DNA from: an uncultured Bacteroidales bacterium
GTDB taxonomy: Bacteria; Bacteroidota; Bacteroidia; Bacteroidales; UBA932
Assembly (NCBI GenBank): GCA_944323845.1
Contig: CALUUA010000005.1
Coordinates: 1 to 64,000 of the forward strand
Reading direction: 5' to 3'
Length of the DNA stretch: 64,000 nucleotides
Notes under the pieces: generated by a model
Databases searched by the model: none
Told to the model about the DNA's origin: nothing
Seen by the model: only the letters and a program-made list of their open reading frames with translations
Program-made: the position numbers and the translations under genes
Shown: positions 25,601 to 34,240 of the stretch, piece after piece
How positions within the stretch are numbered: the stretch's first letter is position 1
How the letters are laid out: each line of letters begins with the position of its first letter

Positions 25601-25659
25601 GAGAGGCCGGCTCAAAAGTCCCTTATCGCGGCCCGAAGCCCCTTTTGGATCACCCTCTC
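25601..25659 (+). other. Structured 5' leader of the PBP1A gene
   Basis: Nested complementary segments can be seen by eye. GAGAGG (25601-25606) pairs with CCTCTC (25654-25659). After symmetrical 6-nt gaps CAAAAG (25613-25618) pairs with CTTTTG (25642-25647), and GGC/GCC (25630-25640) closes an apical loop. No known riboswitch class is recognised. It could be a regulatory or stabilising element. Confidence 0.45.
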
Positions 25660-25677
25660 AAGCTCAAATGAACTGCC

Positions 25678-28023
25678 ATGAAAGACATCACCAAGAAGCG
25701 TATAGTAAAATGGTTCTGGATCATTCTCCTGATACCTGTGCTCTCGGTCATCCTGCTGATATTGGCCGTGTGGGCTTTCGCGGACATCCCTTCCTTCGAG
25801 GAACTGGAAAATCCGGAAAGCAAGCTGGCTACTCAGGTCATAGCCGAGGACGGGGAGATACTGACGACATTCCATATCGAGAACAGGTCATATGTGAACT
25901 ATGACGAGCTGTCCCCGTATCTGGTGCAGGCAGCTGTCGCTACGGAGGATGTCAGGTTCTATTCACATTCAGGCATTGATTTCCAGAGTCTGGCGAGGGT
26001 GCTGGTCAAGACATTGCTGATGAACGATTCAAGCCAGGGCGGCGGAAGCACCATCACCCAGCAGCTGGCCAAGACCCTGTATCCACGGGCTGACCTCAGC
26101 GGCAGCCTCCCGGGCGTCAGGCAGATGAAGATGATCTGGATCAAGCTCAAGGAGTGGATTACGGCAGTCAAGCTGGAGCGGAACTACACGAAAAACGAGA
26201 TACTGGCGATGTATATGAATGCTGTCTTTTTCGGCAGCAACGCCTATGGAGTGAAGACCGCTTCCCAGACATTTTTTTCCAAGCTCCCTTCCGAGCTGAC
26301 GGTAGAGGAAAGCGCGATGCTTGTGGGAATGGTCAACAAGCCGACACGGTATAACCCTGTCCTGAATCCGGACAAGGCTTTGAGCCGCAGGAATTTCGTA
26401 CTGAAACAGATGGCCAAGGCCGGATATCTGACTGAGGCTGCCGCCGATTCCGTCAGCAATATCCCGATTACCCTCGCATATCATGTACAGGATCACAATG
26501 CCGGTCTGGCTCCTTATTTCAGGGACATGCTCCGCCGCACCATGAATGCCAAGGAACCGAAAAGGTCCTCGTACAGCGTTTATGAGGATTATAAGGTGGA
26601 CTCCCTCCAATGGGCGGACAATGAACTTTACGGCTGGCTCCACAAGAACAAGAAGGCCGACGGTACCCCATACAGCCTCGACAGGGACGGACTGCGCATA
26701 TATACTACCATAAACTACAAGATGCAGCAATATGCGGAAGAAGCCGTCGCGGAACATCTCGGACTGGATCTGCAGAAAAGTTTCTGGCGTGACCAGAAAA
26801 GCAAGATCCGCAAGCCGTTTTCGAACGATGTGGACAAGGCTACCATCGACAGGCTTATGGCACAGGCCAGACGATGGAGCGACCGTTACCGTACCATGAA
26901 ATCCAGAGGGGCTTCGGAGCAGGAGATAAACGCGAGTTTCAGGGAAAGAACGAAGATGAGGGTCTTCTCCTGGGACGGGAAGGGGTATATTGACACCCTT
27001 ATGACTCCTGACGACTCCATCAGATACTACAAGGCTCATCTTCGTGCCGCATTCATGGCCATAGAACCTGAAACAGGACATGTGAAGGCATATGTCGGAG
27101 GCCCGGACTACAGGTACTTCAAGTACGACAATGTCCGTCAGGGCAAGAGGCAGGTCGGCTCTACCATCAAGCCATTCCTTTATACTTTGGCCATGCAGGA
27201 GGGCATGACCCCGTGCGACCAGGTGGTGAATGTGCCGCAATCGTTTCTCGTAGGGGATGATGTCTGGACTCCGCAGAGTACGGACAGCGACGAATGGATA
27301 GGCAAGACCGTCACGCTGAAATGGGGGCTGACCAAGAGCAGCAACAACATCTCGGCATATCTCATGAAACAGTTCGGCCCTCACGCCATGGCTGAAATGA
27401 TGAGGAAGATGGGCATAGGAAGCCATATAGACGAGGTGCCGTCGCTCTGCGTGGGCCCGGCAGACCTGTCTCTGTATGAAATGGTCTCCGCATACAATAC
27501 ATTCCCTTCCGGTGGCGTCTATGTCGAACCGATGTTCGTGACCAGAATCGAGGACAGCATGGGAAATCTTCTCTCGGAGTTCAGCAACCGAAAACGCGAA
27601 GCCATAAGCGGCCAGACAGCATATCTGATGGCAAACCTGATGCAGGGCGTGGTGACCGGAGGTACGGCTGTCCGCCTGCGCTACAAATATCATCTTATGG
27701 GCGAGATTGCCGGCAAGACCGGCACGACGAATGATCAGGCCGACGGATGGTTCATCGGATATACTCCGGCTCTGACGGCAGGCGTGTGGGTAGGAGCGGA
27801 GGACCGTCAGGTTCATTTCGAGTCGCTGGCTTTGGGCCAGGGATCGAACATGGCTCTCCCGATATGGGGCATATTCATGAACAAAGTGATTCAGGACGGT
27901 ACGCTGGGTATCTCCGGAGACGAAAAGTTCGTGGCCCCGGCCGGTATGCATCTGAATCTGGACTGCGACGGCAGCGATGCGGATGTGGTGACAGACAGCG
28001 GCAGCGAAGATTTTTTCAATTGA
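25678..28023 (+). CDS. Class A penicillin-binding protein (PBP1A type)
   Basis: Bifunctional peptidoglycan synthase (781 residues). An N-terminal membrane anchor (about 12-36) is followed by a GT51 glycosyltransferase domain (ATEDVRFYSHSGID, QGGGSTITQQLAKTL) and a transpeptidase domain with SxxK (GSTIKPF), SxN (SSNN) and GKTGTTNDQADGWF. The C-terminus is short and acidic. It heads a unit with ddl (1-bp gap) and prmC (1-nt overlap), so wall precursor and polymer synthesis are coupled. Confidence 0.96.
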   Translation: MKDITKKRIVKWFWIILLIPVLSVILLILAVWAFADIPSFEELENPESKLATQVIAEDGEILTTFHIENRSYVNYDELSPYLVQAAVATEDVRFYSHSGIDFQSLARVLVKTLLMNDSSQGGGSTITQQLAKTLYPRADLSGSLPGVRQMKMIWIKLKEWITAVKLERNYTKNEILAMYMNAVFFGSNAYGVKTASQTFFSKLPSELTVEESAMLVGMVNKPTRYNPVLNPDKALSRRNFVLKQMAKAGYLTEAAADSVSNIPITLAYHVQDHNAGLAPYFRDMLRRTMNAKEPKRSSYSVYEDYKVDSLQWADNELYGWLHKNKKADGTPYSLDRDGLRIYTTINYKMQQYAEEAVAEHLGLDLQKSFWRDQKSKIRKPFSNDVDKATIDRLMAQARRWSDRYRTMKSRGASEQEINASFRERTKMRVFSWDGKGYIDTLMTPDDSIRYYKAHLRAAFMAIEPETGHVKAYVGGPDYRYFKYDNVRQGKRQVGSTIKPFLYTLAMQEGMTPCDQVVNVPQSFLVGDDVWTPQSTDSDEWIGKTVTLKWGLTKSSNNISAYLMKQFGPHAMAEMMRKMGIGSHIDEVPSLCVGPADLSLYEMVSAYNTFPSGGVYVEPMFVTRIEDSMGNLLSEFSNRKREAISGQTAYLMANLMQGVVTGGTAVRLRYKYHLMGEIAGKTGTTNDQADGWFIGYTPALTAGVWVGAEDRQVHFESLALGQGSNMALPIWGIFMNKVIQDGTLGISGDEKFVAPAGMHLNLDCDGSDADVVTDSGSEDFFN

Positions 28024-28024
28024 T

Positions 28025-29038
28025 ATGAGCAAGTACAGCACTATTGCAGTCATTTACGGCAGCGACTCCTCGGAGTGGGAGATATCCTGCCGCAGCGGAG
28101 AATTTGTCTCTTCCCGTATCGACGGGTCCAGATATGATGTCTATGAGATTTTTGCCCGTTTCGGGCAATGGTCTCTCGCAGCCTACAGGAAAAAGAATTC
28201 GGTAAGGGTCATATTGCCCGAAGGGCAACGTCCCCAAATCGACAAGACCGATTTTTCCGTAGAAGTGGCCGGACAGAAAGTCAAGTTCGACTATGCCTAT
28301 ATAATGCAGCACGGAAATCCTGGCGAAAACGGCCTGATGCAGGGGTATCTTGAGATGCTCGGGGTGCCGTTCAGCAGCTGCAGCTCTTTCGTCTCCGCCA
28401 TCACTTTCGACAAGTTTACCTGCAAGAACTACCTCAGGAACGTGGACTATGTGAAATGTGCCGATGATGTGTTCATCCGCAAGGGGGAAGTGACTCCGGA
28501 TCTGTCCGGAAAAGTGATTTCCAGACTCGGACTGCCGCTTTTCGTGAAGCCGACGGACGGGGGATCCAGCTTCGGGGTGGTGAAAGTGAAAAAGGCGGAA
28601 GACTTCGATGCAGCCGTTGAGGAAGCCTTCTCCGAAGGCAAGATGATTATCGCCGAACAGTTCATCCCGGGAAGGGAGCTTACGGATGCCGTCTATTTCA
28701 ACGGGAAGGAGCTTGTGGCTCTTCCGGTGATAGAAATAGTGACGGATCACGAGTTCTTCGACTATGATGCGAAGTACAACGGATTCAGCGAGGAGATATG
28801 CCCTGCCCCTGTTTCCGAAGAAATCACGAAGAGGATTCAGGAGGCCTCGAAGAAAATCTACAGCAGACTCGGATGCTCCGGAGTGGTGAGGGTGGACTAT
28901 ATCCTTTCGGGAGATGACCTTTATTTTCTGGAAGTCAATACGATTCCGGGTATGACGAGCGCATCCCTCGTGCCGAAGATGGTCAGGACTGCCGGTCTCG
29001 ACATCACTGATTTCCTGACGGAGATCATAGAAGGCTGA
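28025..29038 (+). CDS. ddl: D-alanine--D-alanine ligase
   Basis: ATP-grasp enzyme that makes the D-Ala-D-Ala end of the peptidoglycan precursor (337 residues). The N-terminal segment with HGNPGENG, the ATP-grasp loop VKPTDGGSSFGVVKV and the C-terminal YFLEVNTIPGMTSASLVPKM with Mg2+ ligands are visible. It lies directly between PBP1A and prmC. Confidence 0.96.
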   Translation: MSKYSTIAVIYGSDSSEWEISCRSGEFVSSRIDGSRYDVYEIFARFGQWSLAAYRKKNSVRVILPEGQRPQIDKTDFSVEVAGQKVKFDYAYIMQHGNPGENGLMQGYLEMLGVPFSSCSSFVSAITFDKFTCKNYLRNVDYVKCADDVFIRKGEVTPDLSGKVISRLGLPLFVKPTDGGSSFGVVKVKKAEDFDAAVEEAFSEGKMIIAEQFIPGRELTDAVYFNGKELVALPVIEIVTDHEFFDYDAKYNGFSEEICPAPVSEEITKRIQEASKKIYSRLGCSGVVRVDYILSGDDLYFLEVNTIPGMTSASLVPKMVRTAGLDITDFLTEIIEG

Positions 29039-29910
29039 TGCTGCTGAAATCATTTATAAGGGAAGCCGGGGAAAAGCTGGAGCCTGTCTACGGGAAAAGG
29101 GAGGCAGCCGCCATAGTGCGCACATTGTGGACTTCAGTGCTCGGAGTCCCGGCCTGCATATCTGTCACGGAACCGGATTTCAGGATACCTGAAGACGAGA
29201 CGGAAAGGCTCGAAGACTGCCTCGCGCGGCTTTGCGCATCCGAACCTCTGCAATATGTCCTCGGCAAGACAGAGTTTTACGGACTGGAATACAGGGTTTC
29301 GCCTTCTGTGCTGATTCCGCGTCCGGAAACCGAGCTGCTTTGCCGGATGATTCTGCAGGATGTCGTACCCTCGCTGCACCGCGATTCTCCACGGATTCTG
29401 GATCTGTGTACAGGCTCCGGCTGCATAGCATGGACTCTCGCCCATTATCTGCCGGATTCTCAGGTCATCGGAGCTGATATTTCCGCCGAAGCCCTCGAAG
29501 TGGCCTCATCCCAGGGAATCCAGGGAAATGTCCCGGATTTTCTGCTTCTCGATGTCCTGTCTTCACAGGACAATGCCGTATCTGTCCTCGGGGACCGGAA
29601 ATTCGACCTGATTGTCAGCAATCCCCCATATGTCCGGGACTCGGAAAAGAAACTGATGCACAGGAACGTACTGGATTACGAGCCTGCCGCCGCGCTTTTC
29701 GTCCCGGACGACGACCCCCTGCTTTTCTACAGGGCTATAGCCGGCTTGGCTGAAAGATTCCTGGCGGAAGACGGAGCTGGGGCTGTGGAGATCAACGAAG
29801 CATTCGGAGATGAAACCGCACGACTATTTATGGAATGCGGCTTCGGCGATGTGCGTGTCGTCCGGGACTTTTCGGACAGGGAACGTTTCGTCATTTTCCG
29901 TAAGCCTTGA
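29038..29910 (+). CDS. prmC: Release factor glutamine methyltransferase PrmC
   Basis: SAM-dependent methyltransferase that methylates the GGQ glutamine of release factors (290 residues). It has the helical N-terminal domain, the SAM motif LDLCTGSGCIAWTLA near residues 120-134 and the catalytic NPPY (SNPPYVRDSE). The ATG overlaps the ddl stop by 1 nt, which shows translational coupling. Confidence 0.95.
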   Translation: MLLKSFIREAGEKLEPVYGKREAAAIVRTLWTSVLGVPACISVTEPDFRIPEDETERLEDCLARLCASEPLQYVLGKTEFYGLEYRVSPSVLIPRPETELLCRMILQDVVPSLHRDSPRILDLCTGSGCIAWTLAHYLPDSQVIGADISAEALEVASSQGIQGNVPDFLLLDVLSSQDNAVSVLGDRKFDLIVSNPPYVRDSEKKLMHRNVLDYEPAAALFVPDDDPLLFYRAIAGLAERFLAEDGAGAVEINEAFGDETARLFMECGFGDVRVVRDFSDRERFVIFRKP

Positions 29911-29989
29911 AACGGATAGCAGTTTTCCGTGTCCTGTTTTCCGCCCTACAGGCCGCTACAGCCGTTTTTTTGAAATTAAACGTGTAAAT

Positions 29990-30020
29990 TTTGAAAAACG
30001 GATAGCTATTGCTCACTTTG
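29990..30020 (+). promoter_or_regulatory. Possible promoter of the lipoprotein gene
   Basis: TTTG (29990-29993), a 19-bp spacer and TCACTTTG (30013-30020), one mismatch at the A of TAnnTTTG. The predicted start would be close to 30027. Confidence 0.4.
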
Positions 30021-30040
30021 CGGAAAAAAGGAGAATGGCT

Positions 30041-31300
30041 ATGAAAATGAAATTACTGCCGCCCGGACTGTCCGGTGCTTTTATGATCAGTCTTGCCCTT
30101 TCCGGCTGCATTGACCCTATCCCTTCTGAAAATGACAGGATTCCGGACGGAGTGTCCTACGGACCTCCTCTTTCCGAAATCGCCGCCATTCTGGCAGCTC
30201 TTCCTTTGGAGACGGAGCACATGTCCGAGGTCCATCATGCCGTGACCTCCTCTTCAGGGAACGGATATGACGAGGAATATACCATGACAGACCTCTTTTC
30301 TGTTCCCGGTGCAGGCGTGGGCGATTCGCAGCTCCGGACTAAGAGCATCCCTGAATTTGAAAATCCCGTTTCGGAACTTATCCGCGACCATCTGCTGTCC
30401 GCATTCCGGACCAAGTCGTCTGCAGGAAACCCCGGTTTCGAGACGGAAGAGGATATAGACAGGTACCTGCAGGAACTGGCATCGTCCGACATCCAGATAT
30501 ACTGGCCTTATTCTTCGGAGTGGAAAGAGGGAGACGGTTTGCCGGTCATTACATTCGACCCTGAAAACGAATCCTCATCGAATACCGGCTACAGAATCAG
30601 TCGTACTCCTGACGGAAAAGTGAAGGTGGATACTGTCGTCGTGGACGAGGCTCTGGCCATGGAGGCTCCCGTGTGGGTGGTGAACCGCAATTCGGACGGG
30701 GACTACCTTTCTCTGGAAATGATCAGGCAGCTTTATCCGGACTGGTCGCTTGACGGAGGCGATATCGTGGCCGCCCCTTCCACCAGAGCGGCCGCCGGAA
30801 GCGCGGAGAATGCCGGCCGAAAGGTCAAGACACTGGTGCTGAAGGATTTTACCATGCACAGGAATTATGATTCATGGTTTGCCGGAGCATCCGAATTTTT
30901 CGTAAAATGCGGATCTGTAGAGAATTTTACAGCCAGTACGGAGGCCGAGCTGCAGCTCTATTCGCCGTCTGTCACGGATTTCATGATAGTGGTGAAACGG
31001 AGCCAGGTCGGAAAGCCGCAGCCGTTCAACGCAGTCCTGATTTCGGACTGGACCGATCAGGTCGACAACTGCGCCTTCATGATCATAGAAGATGACGGAG
31101 GAAAGCAGACATCGTGGGAATGCACCGCTCTGGTGCGGATAGAGTCGAAAAGTTACGGCATAGAAGTAGACCTCCCGTTCAAGACCAGAGACGATATCGT
31201 CTGGAGAGGTTCTTTGTCTGCCAGATACCTTGAGGCGCACAGCAATGTGCCTGAAAATTTCGGGGATGTCACAGTCACATTCGAGATAGAGGAACTGTGA
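30041..31300 (+). CDS. Hypothetical lipoprotein
   Basis: I do not recognise this family. The start at 30041 gives a lipoprotein signal (MKMKLLPPGL ... ISLALSGC) with a lipobox Cys near residue 23, and a GGAG Shine-Dalgarno 7 nt upstream; the ATG at 30035 is possible. The frame stays open back to 29810, inside prmC, but that part has no signal. The mature part of about 400 residues is acidic and Ser-rich at first, then beta-rich, with an RNYDSWFAGASEFFVKCGS segment and an apparent C-terminal beta domain. No membrane helix or catalytic motif is visible. It probably sits on the outer membrane or the cell surface. Confidence 0.8.
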   Translation: MKMKLLPPGLSGAFMISLALSGCIDPIPSENDRIPDGVSYGPPLSEIAAILAALPLETEHMSEVHHAVTSSSGNGYDEEYTMTDLFSVPGAGVGDSQLRTKSIPEFENPVSELIRDHLLSAFRTKSSAGNPGFETEEDIDRYLQELASSDIQIYWPYSSEWKEGDGLPVITFDPENESSSNTGYRISRTPDGKVKVDTVVVDEALAMEAPVWVVNRNSDGDYLSLEMIRQLYPDWSLDGGDIVAAPSTRAAAGSAENAGRKVKTLVLKDFTMHRNYDSWFAGASEFFVKCGSVENFTASTEAELQLYSPSVTDFMIVVKRSQVGKPQPFNAVLISDWTDQVDNCAFMIIEDDGGKQTSWECTALVRIESKSYGIEVDLPFKTRDDIVWRGSLSARYLEAHSNVPENFGDVTVTFEIEEL

Positions 31301-31306
31301 CAGGAG

Positions 31307-33175
31307 TCATTCACTGTCCATGACCGACATTTCGCAACGGCTGCAATCGAATCCGAGGGGGAATCTGCGGCCGTTGTTTTCCAGAAACAGTTTGGACGGC
31401 CAGTGCTGCCGGTGGCGGGCCGGGCATCTCCCGTACTGGTATCGGATACAATATTTTGTCCTCATCAGTTCGGCTCCCGGCTTGTGTGACAGTTCATATG
31501 CATCTTCTGTGGAAGCAGCTCCGAGTGCCGAAGCCAGAGCTTCCGCCCTGCAGTTGGCCAGATTCTCGCGGTATGTGATCTCTTGTCCGTCTATAGGTCT
31601 GGAAGTCAGGATTTCCTGCGCTATCCGTCCTTTATGCAGCGGTCTGGACATGCAAGGCATGGCATCTATCTTTTCGGCCACCTCCCTCCGGAGTGAATTT
31701 ACGGCAGCGACAGGCAGGAACGGCAGGACGTCGCTGCGGAACGGCAGGACGGAAAAGCTGTAGCGGCCGCTGGTCTTGGACAGCTGGGCGACGATGGTCC
31801 GTTCCATGTTTTCAGGGTTTTTGGCAGTTTCAAGATTCTCCGGAGAGGAAACTGTGCAATGCCTGCCGTCTTCGGTGACGGCATCTATGAAAAGCTGCCG
31901 TCCGTCTTCGGCAACGGATACTTGCAATGATACGGCAATGCGCCTGTGCGGCATGTCGGTATCCAAAGCCTTTTCGAAAGCCGTGTCGATGTTCCGGTAC
32001 AGGACAGCGCCGTCTTTGAGCCCGGGTACCGGTTTGCATTTGACAGTCAGTCCGTCGCAAACGTCAGCCCTGAAGCCGGTGACATCGTTTCCGGATGTCA
32101 CGAAGCACAGCCCGTCTCCGTTGTTCAGTTTCAGTCCGGCTTTCGCCGGCCTGATGCGGAAGCGGGAGGCGTCGCGCGAGAGCAGTTCCGCCCGGCCGAT
32201 GATTTCGCCCAGCGATGTGGCCGCATCTTCGCTGGCCCACTGTCCGCGGCTGCCGTCTATGAACAGGGAGGTGTATCCCCTGTTGAATGTCTTTTCCGGC
32301 ATGGGGGTGAATCCTCCCGCCGTCTTGCCGTATGAGGCCCTGCGATACTTGTCCGGATATTTCGCGACCAGATTGTCAAGCGCGATGGAGTAGTCCCTGA
32401 CGATGTTTTTTACGTAGGAGATGCTTTTCAGCCGGCCTTCTATCTTGAAAGACGAGACTCCGGCATCGGCCAGCGCTTCCAGCCTGTCTTTCAGGTTCAG
32501 GTCTTTCAGGGAAAGCAGGGGCTTTCCGGTCAGGAGTTTTTTCCCGTTTTCGTCTTCCAGGTCGTACAGGGCTCTGCAGGCCTGGATGCATGACCCTCGG
32601 TTCGCGCTTCTGCCGGCAATGCTCTCGGAAATATAGCACTGGCCGCTGTAGCATACGCACAAGGCTCCATGGACGAAAAATTCGAGTTCGCAGCTGACGG
32701 CATCCCGTATCTTCCTGATCTGTTCCAGTGAGAGTTCTCGTTCCAGTATGAGTCTGGAGAAGCCGAGTTTTTCCAGAAGGGCTGCCTTCCGGGGGGTGCG
32801 GATGGCGCATTGGGTGGAGGCGTGGAGGGGAATGCGGAGTCCGGGCGCCGCGCCGGACAGCTGGAGCCCGGCCGGGCTCAGTGCCATATCCTGTATGATG
32901 ATGGCATCGGCTCCAGCCTCCTGGAGCTCGGCCATCATCCGGCAGGCGGCCTCCAGTTCGCCGTCATATATGATGGTGTTCAGGGTCGCGAATATCCGCG
33001 ACCCGAAGGCGTGCGCGTAGTCGCAGAGCCGCCGGATATCCCCGACGGGATTCCCGGCCGCCTGCCTGGCCCCGAACTCGGGGCCCGCGATATACACGGC
33101 ATCGGCACCGCAGTCTATGGCCGCGATGCCGATGTCAGCTGTCCTGGCCGGAGTCAGCAGTTCAAGTTCTCTCAT
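31307..33175 (-). CDS. U32 family peptidase (RNA-hydroxylation type)
   Basis: A 622-residue U32 protein. The N-terminal barrel starts MRELELLTPARTADIGIAA, and the signature ELEFFVHGALCVCYSGQCY is followed by SIAGRSANRGSCIQACR with the conserved cysteines. A long C-terminal region ends in a Cys-rich tail (CIRYQYGRCP and FDCSRCEM). Length and tail resemble E. coli RlhA (23S rRNA hydroxylation) more than the short TrhP-type proteins; the exact RNA target is inference. The start is placed at 33175 because its ATG overlaps the TPR gene stop (TGATG); the upstream extension lies within that gene. Confidence 0.87.
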   Translation of the reverse strand: MRELELLTPARTADIGIAAIDCGADAVYIAGPEFGARQAAGNPVGDIRRLCDYAHAFGSRIFATLNTIIYDGELEAACRMMAELQEAGADAIIIQDMALSPAGLQLSGAAPGLRIPLHASTQCAIRTPRKAALLEKLGFSRLILERELSLEQIRKIRDAVSCELEFFVHGALCVCYSGQCYISESIAGRSANRGSCIQACRALYDLEDENGKKLLTGKPLLSLKDLNLKDRLEALADAGVSSFKIEGRLKSISYVKNIVRDYSIALDNLVAKYPDKYRRASYGKTAGGFTPMPEKTFNRGYTSLFIDGSRGQWASEDAATSLGEIIGRAELLSRDASRFRIRPAKAGLKLNNGDGLCFVTSGNDVTGFRADVCDGLTVKCKPVPGLKDGAVLYRNIDTAFEKALDTDMPHRRIAVSLQVSVAEDGRQLFIDAVTEDGRHCTVSSPENLETAKNPENMERTIVAQLSKTSGRYSFSVLPFRSDVLPFLPVAAVNSLRREVAEKIDAMPCMSRPLHKGRIAQEILTSRPIDGQEITYRENLANCRAEALASALGAASTEDAYELSHKPGAELMRTKYCIRYQYGRCPARHRQHWPSKLFLENNGRRFPLGFDCSRCEMSVMDSE

Positions 33176-34116
33176 CAGTTGCACTTGAGAGCCGCGATCT
33201 GCTGCTTGGCAGTCTCTCCGTATGTCGGATGTGCCGTCAGCTTCTGGTAGTACCCGCAAGCCTTGGCATTGTCACCGCCCTGCTGTGCCAGTACCGCGAT
33301 GGAATAATAGATGTCATTCACGTTTCTGGCTGTAGGGGCGAGAGCCACATATTTCTCGAAATACTCGATGGCCTTATCGTTATTTCCGAGCTGTACTGAA
33401 GCCTGGCCGGCCACCTGCATGGCAGTAGCGCTCTCTGCATATTCGTTGGACTTGAGCGCGTTTTCGATGGCGGACTGATAGTCCTTCTTCTTCAGGTCGG
33501 CTGCCGCGAGCTTGATATAGATGGTGGAGATCTGCTTTACGGCATTCTTTTCCTGTCCGTGCCTCATGGCCTTGGTGTAGGCCTCAACGGCACCGTTGAC
33601 ATTCCCTGTAGCTGCCAGAGCCTGTCCCAGCCTTATGCATGCCATGCCGTTTGTAGAGTCGATTTCCACAGATTTCTGATAGCTGGCTGCAGCTCCTGCG
33701 AAATCCTTCGCTTTCAGGAGAGTGTTGCCCTTCTGGAGATAAACCTGAGGAATCAGGTCGGAAGCCTCTGCGGCTACATCGGCGTTCTCGTATTCTCCGG
33801 CTATCTTTATGGCTTCTTCGAGACCTGCGACAGCTCCGTCGTAGTCTCCGGCCTTGATTTCACCCTTTGCGATGGAAAGCGCAATCACCGGAATATAGCT
33901 CTTGCAGTTGGCCACGATGTCTGCGCCTTCTTCCCCACAGGCTTCAGCCATGGTGAGTGCGTCGCGGAAATACTGGAGGGCGCCCTCGTTGTCTCCCATG
34001 TTCAGGGCAGTGGCTCCGTTGTTGTACGTTTCTGTGGCGGCTGCCATGTCCTGTGCCGAAAGAGATGCTGCGGAAATGGCGAACAATGACAAAGTGATGA
34101 GGATAATTTTCTTCAT
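33175..34116 (-). CDS. Secreted tetratricopeptide-repeat protein
   Basis: A 313-residue protein with a signal peptide (MKKIILITLSLFAISAASLSAQ) and about five to seven TPR-like helical repeats, for example the YNNGATALNMGDNEGALQYF and YQKSVEIDSTNGMACIRLGQAL regions. Such proteins act as scaffolds in the periplasm; no enzyme motif is visible. It is translationally coupled to the U32 gene and divergent from the M16-like gene; why a secreted TPR protein is paired with an RNA-modifying enzyme is unclear. Confidence 0.85.
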   Translation of the reverse strand: MKKIILITLSLFAISAASLSAQDMAAATETYNNGATALNMGDNEGALQYFRDALTMAEACGEEGADIVANCKSYIPVIALSIAKGEIKAGDYDGAVAGLEEAIKIAGEYENADVAAEASDLIPQVYLQKGNTLLKAKDFAGAAASYQKSVEIDSTNGMACIRLGQALAATGNVNGAVEAYTKAMRHGQEKNAVKQISTIYIKLAAADLKKKDYQSAIENALKSNEYAESATAMQVAGQASVQLGNNDKAIEYFEKYVALAPTARNVNDIYYSIAVLAQQGGDNAKACGYYQKLTAHPTYGETAKQQIAALKCN

Positions 34117-34203
34117 GATGTATGGTTTTGATTCTTATATACTTAACAAGTCTGACGGGCATCCGTGAATGCACATCATTGCAAAAATAGCAAAATTTTA
34201 TTT

Positions 34204-34211
34204 TACTTTTG
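34204..34211 (+). promoter_or_regulatory. -7 element of the M16-like gene
   Basis: TACTTTTG matches TAnnTTTG; a TTG lies 22 bp upstream (34179-34181), slightly far. The start site near 34218 rules out the earlier ATG at 34169. Confidence 0.5.
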
Positions 34212-34240
34212 TCCGTATTTACAAGAAATATTCAGGACAA

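Noticed and set aside
26029..28053. A 674-codon open frame on the minus strand, antisense to the PBP1A gene
   Set aside because: The plus strand encodes a complete class A PBP with all motifs. The antisense frame shows no motif or plausible start and reflects codon usage that avoids TTA, CTA and TCA.
33176..33259. A longer U32 protein starting inside the TPR gene
   Set aside because: The family N-terminus begins at 33175, where the ATG overlaps the TPR stop codon.
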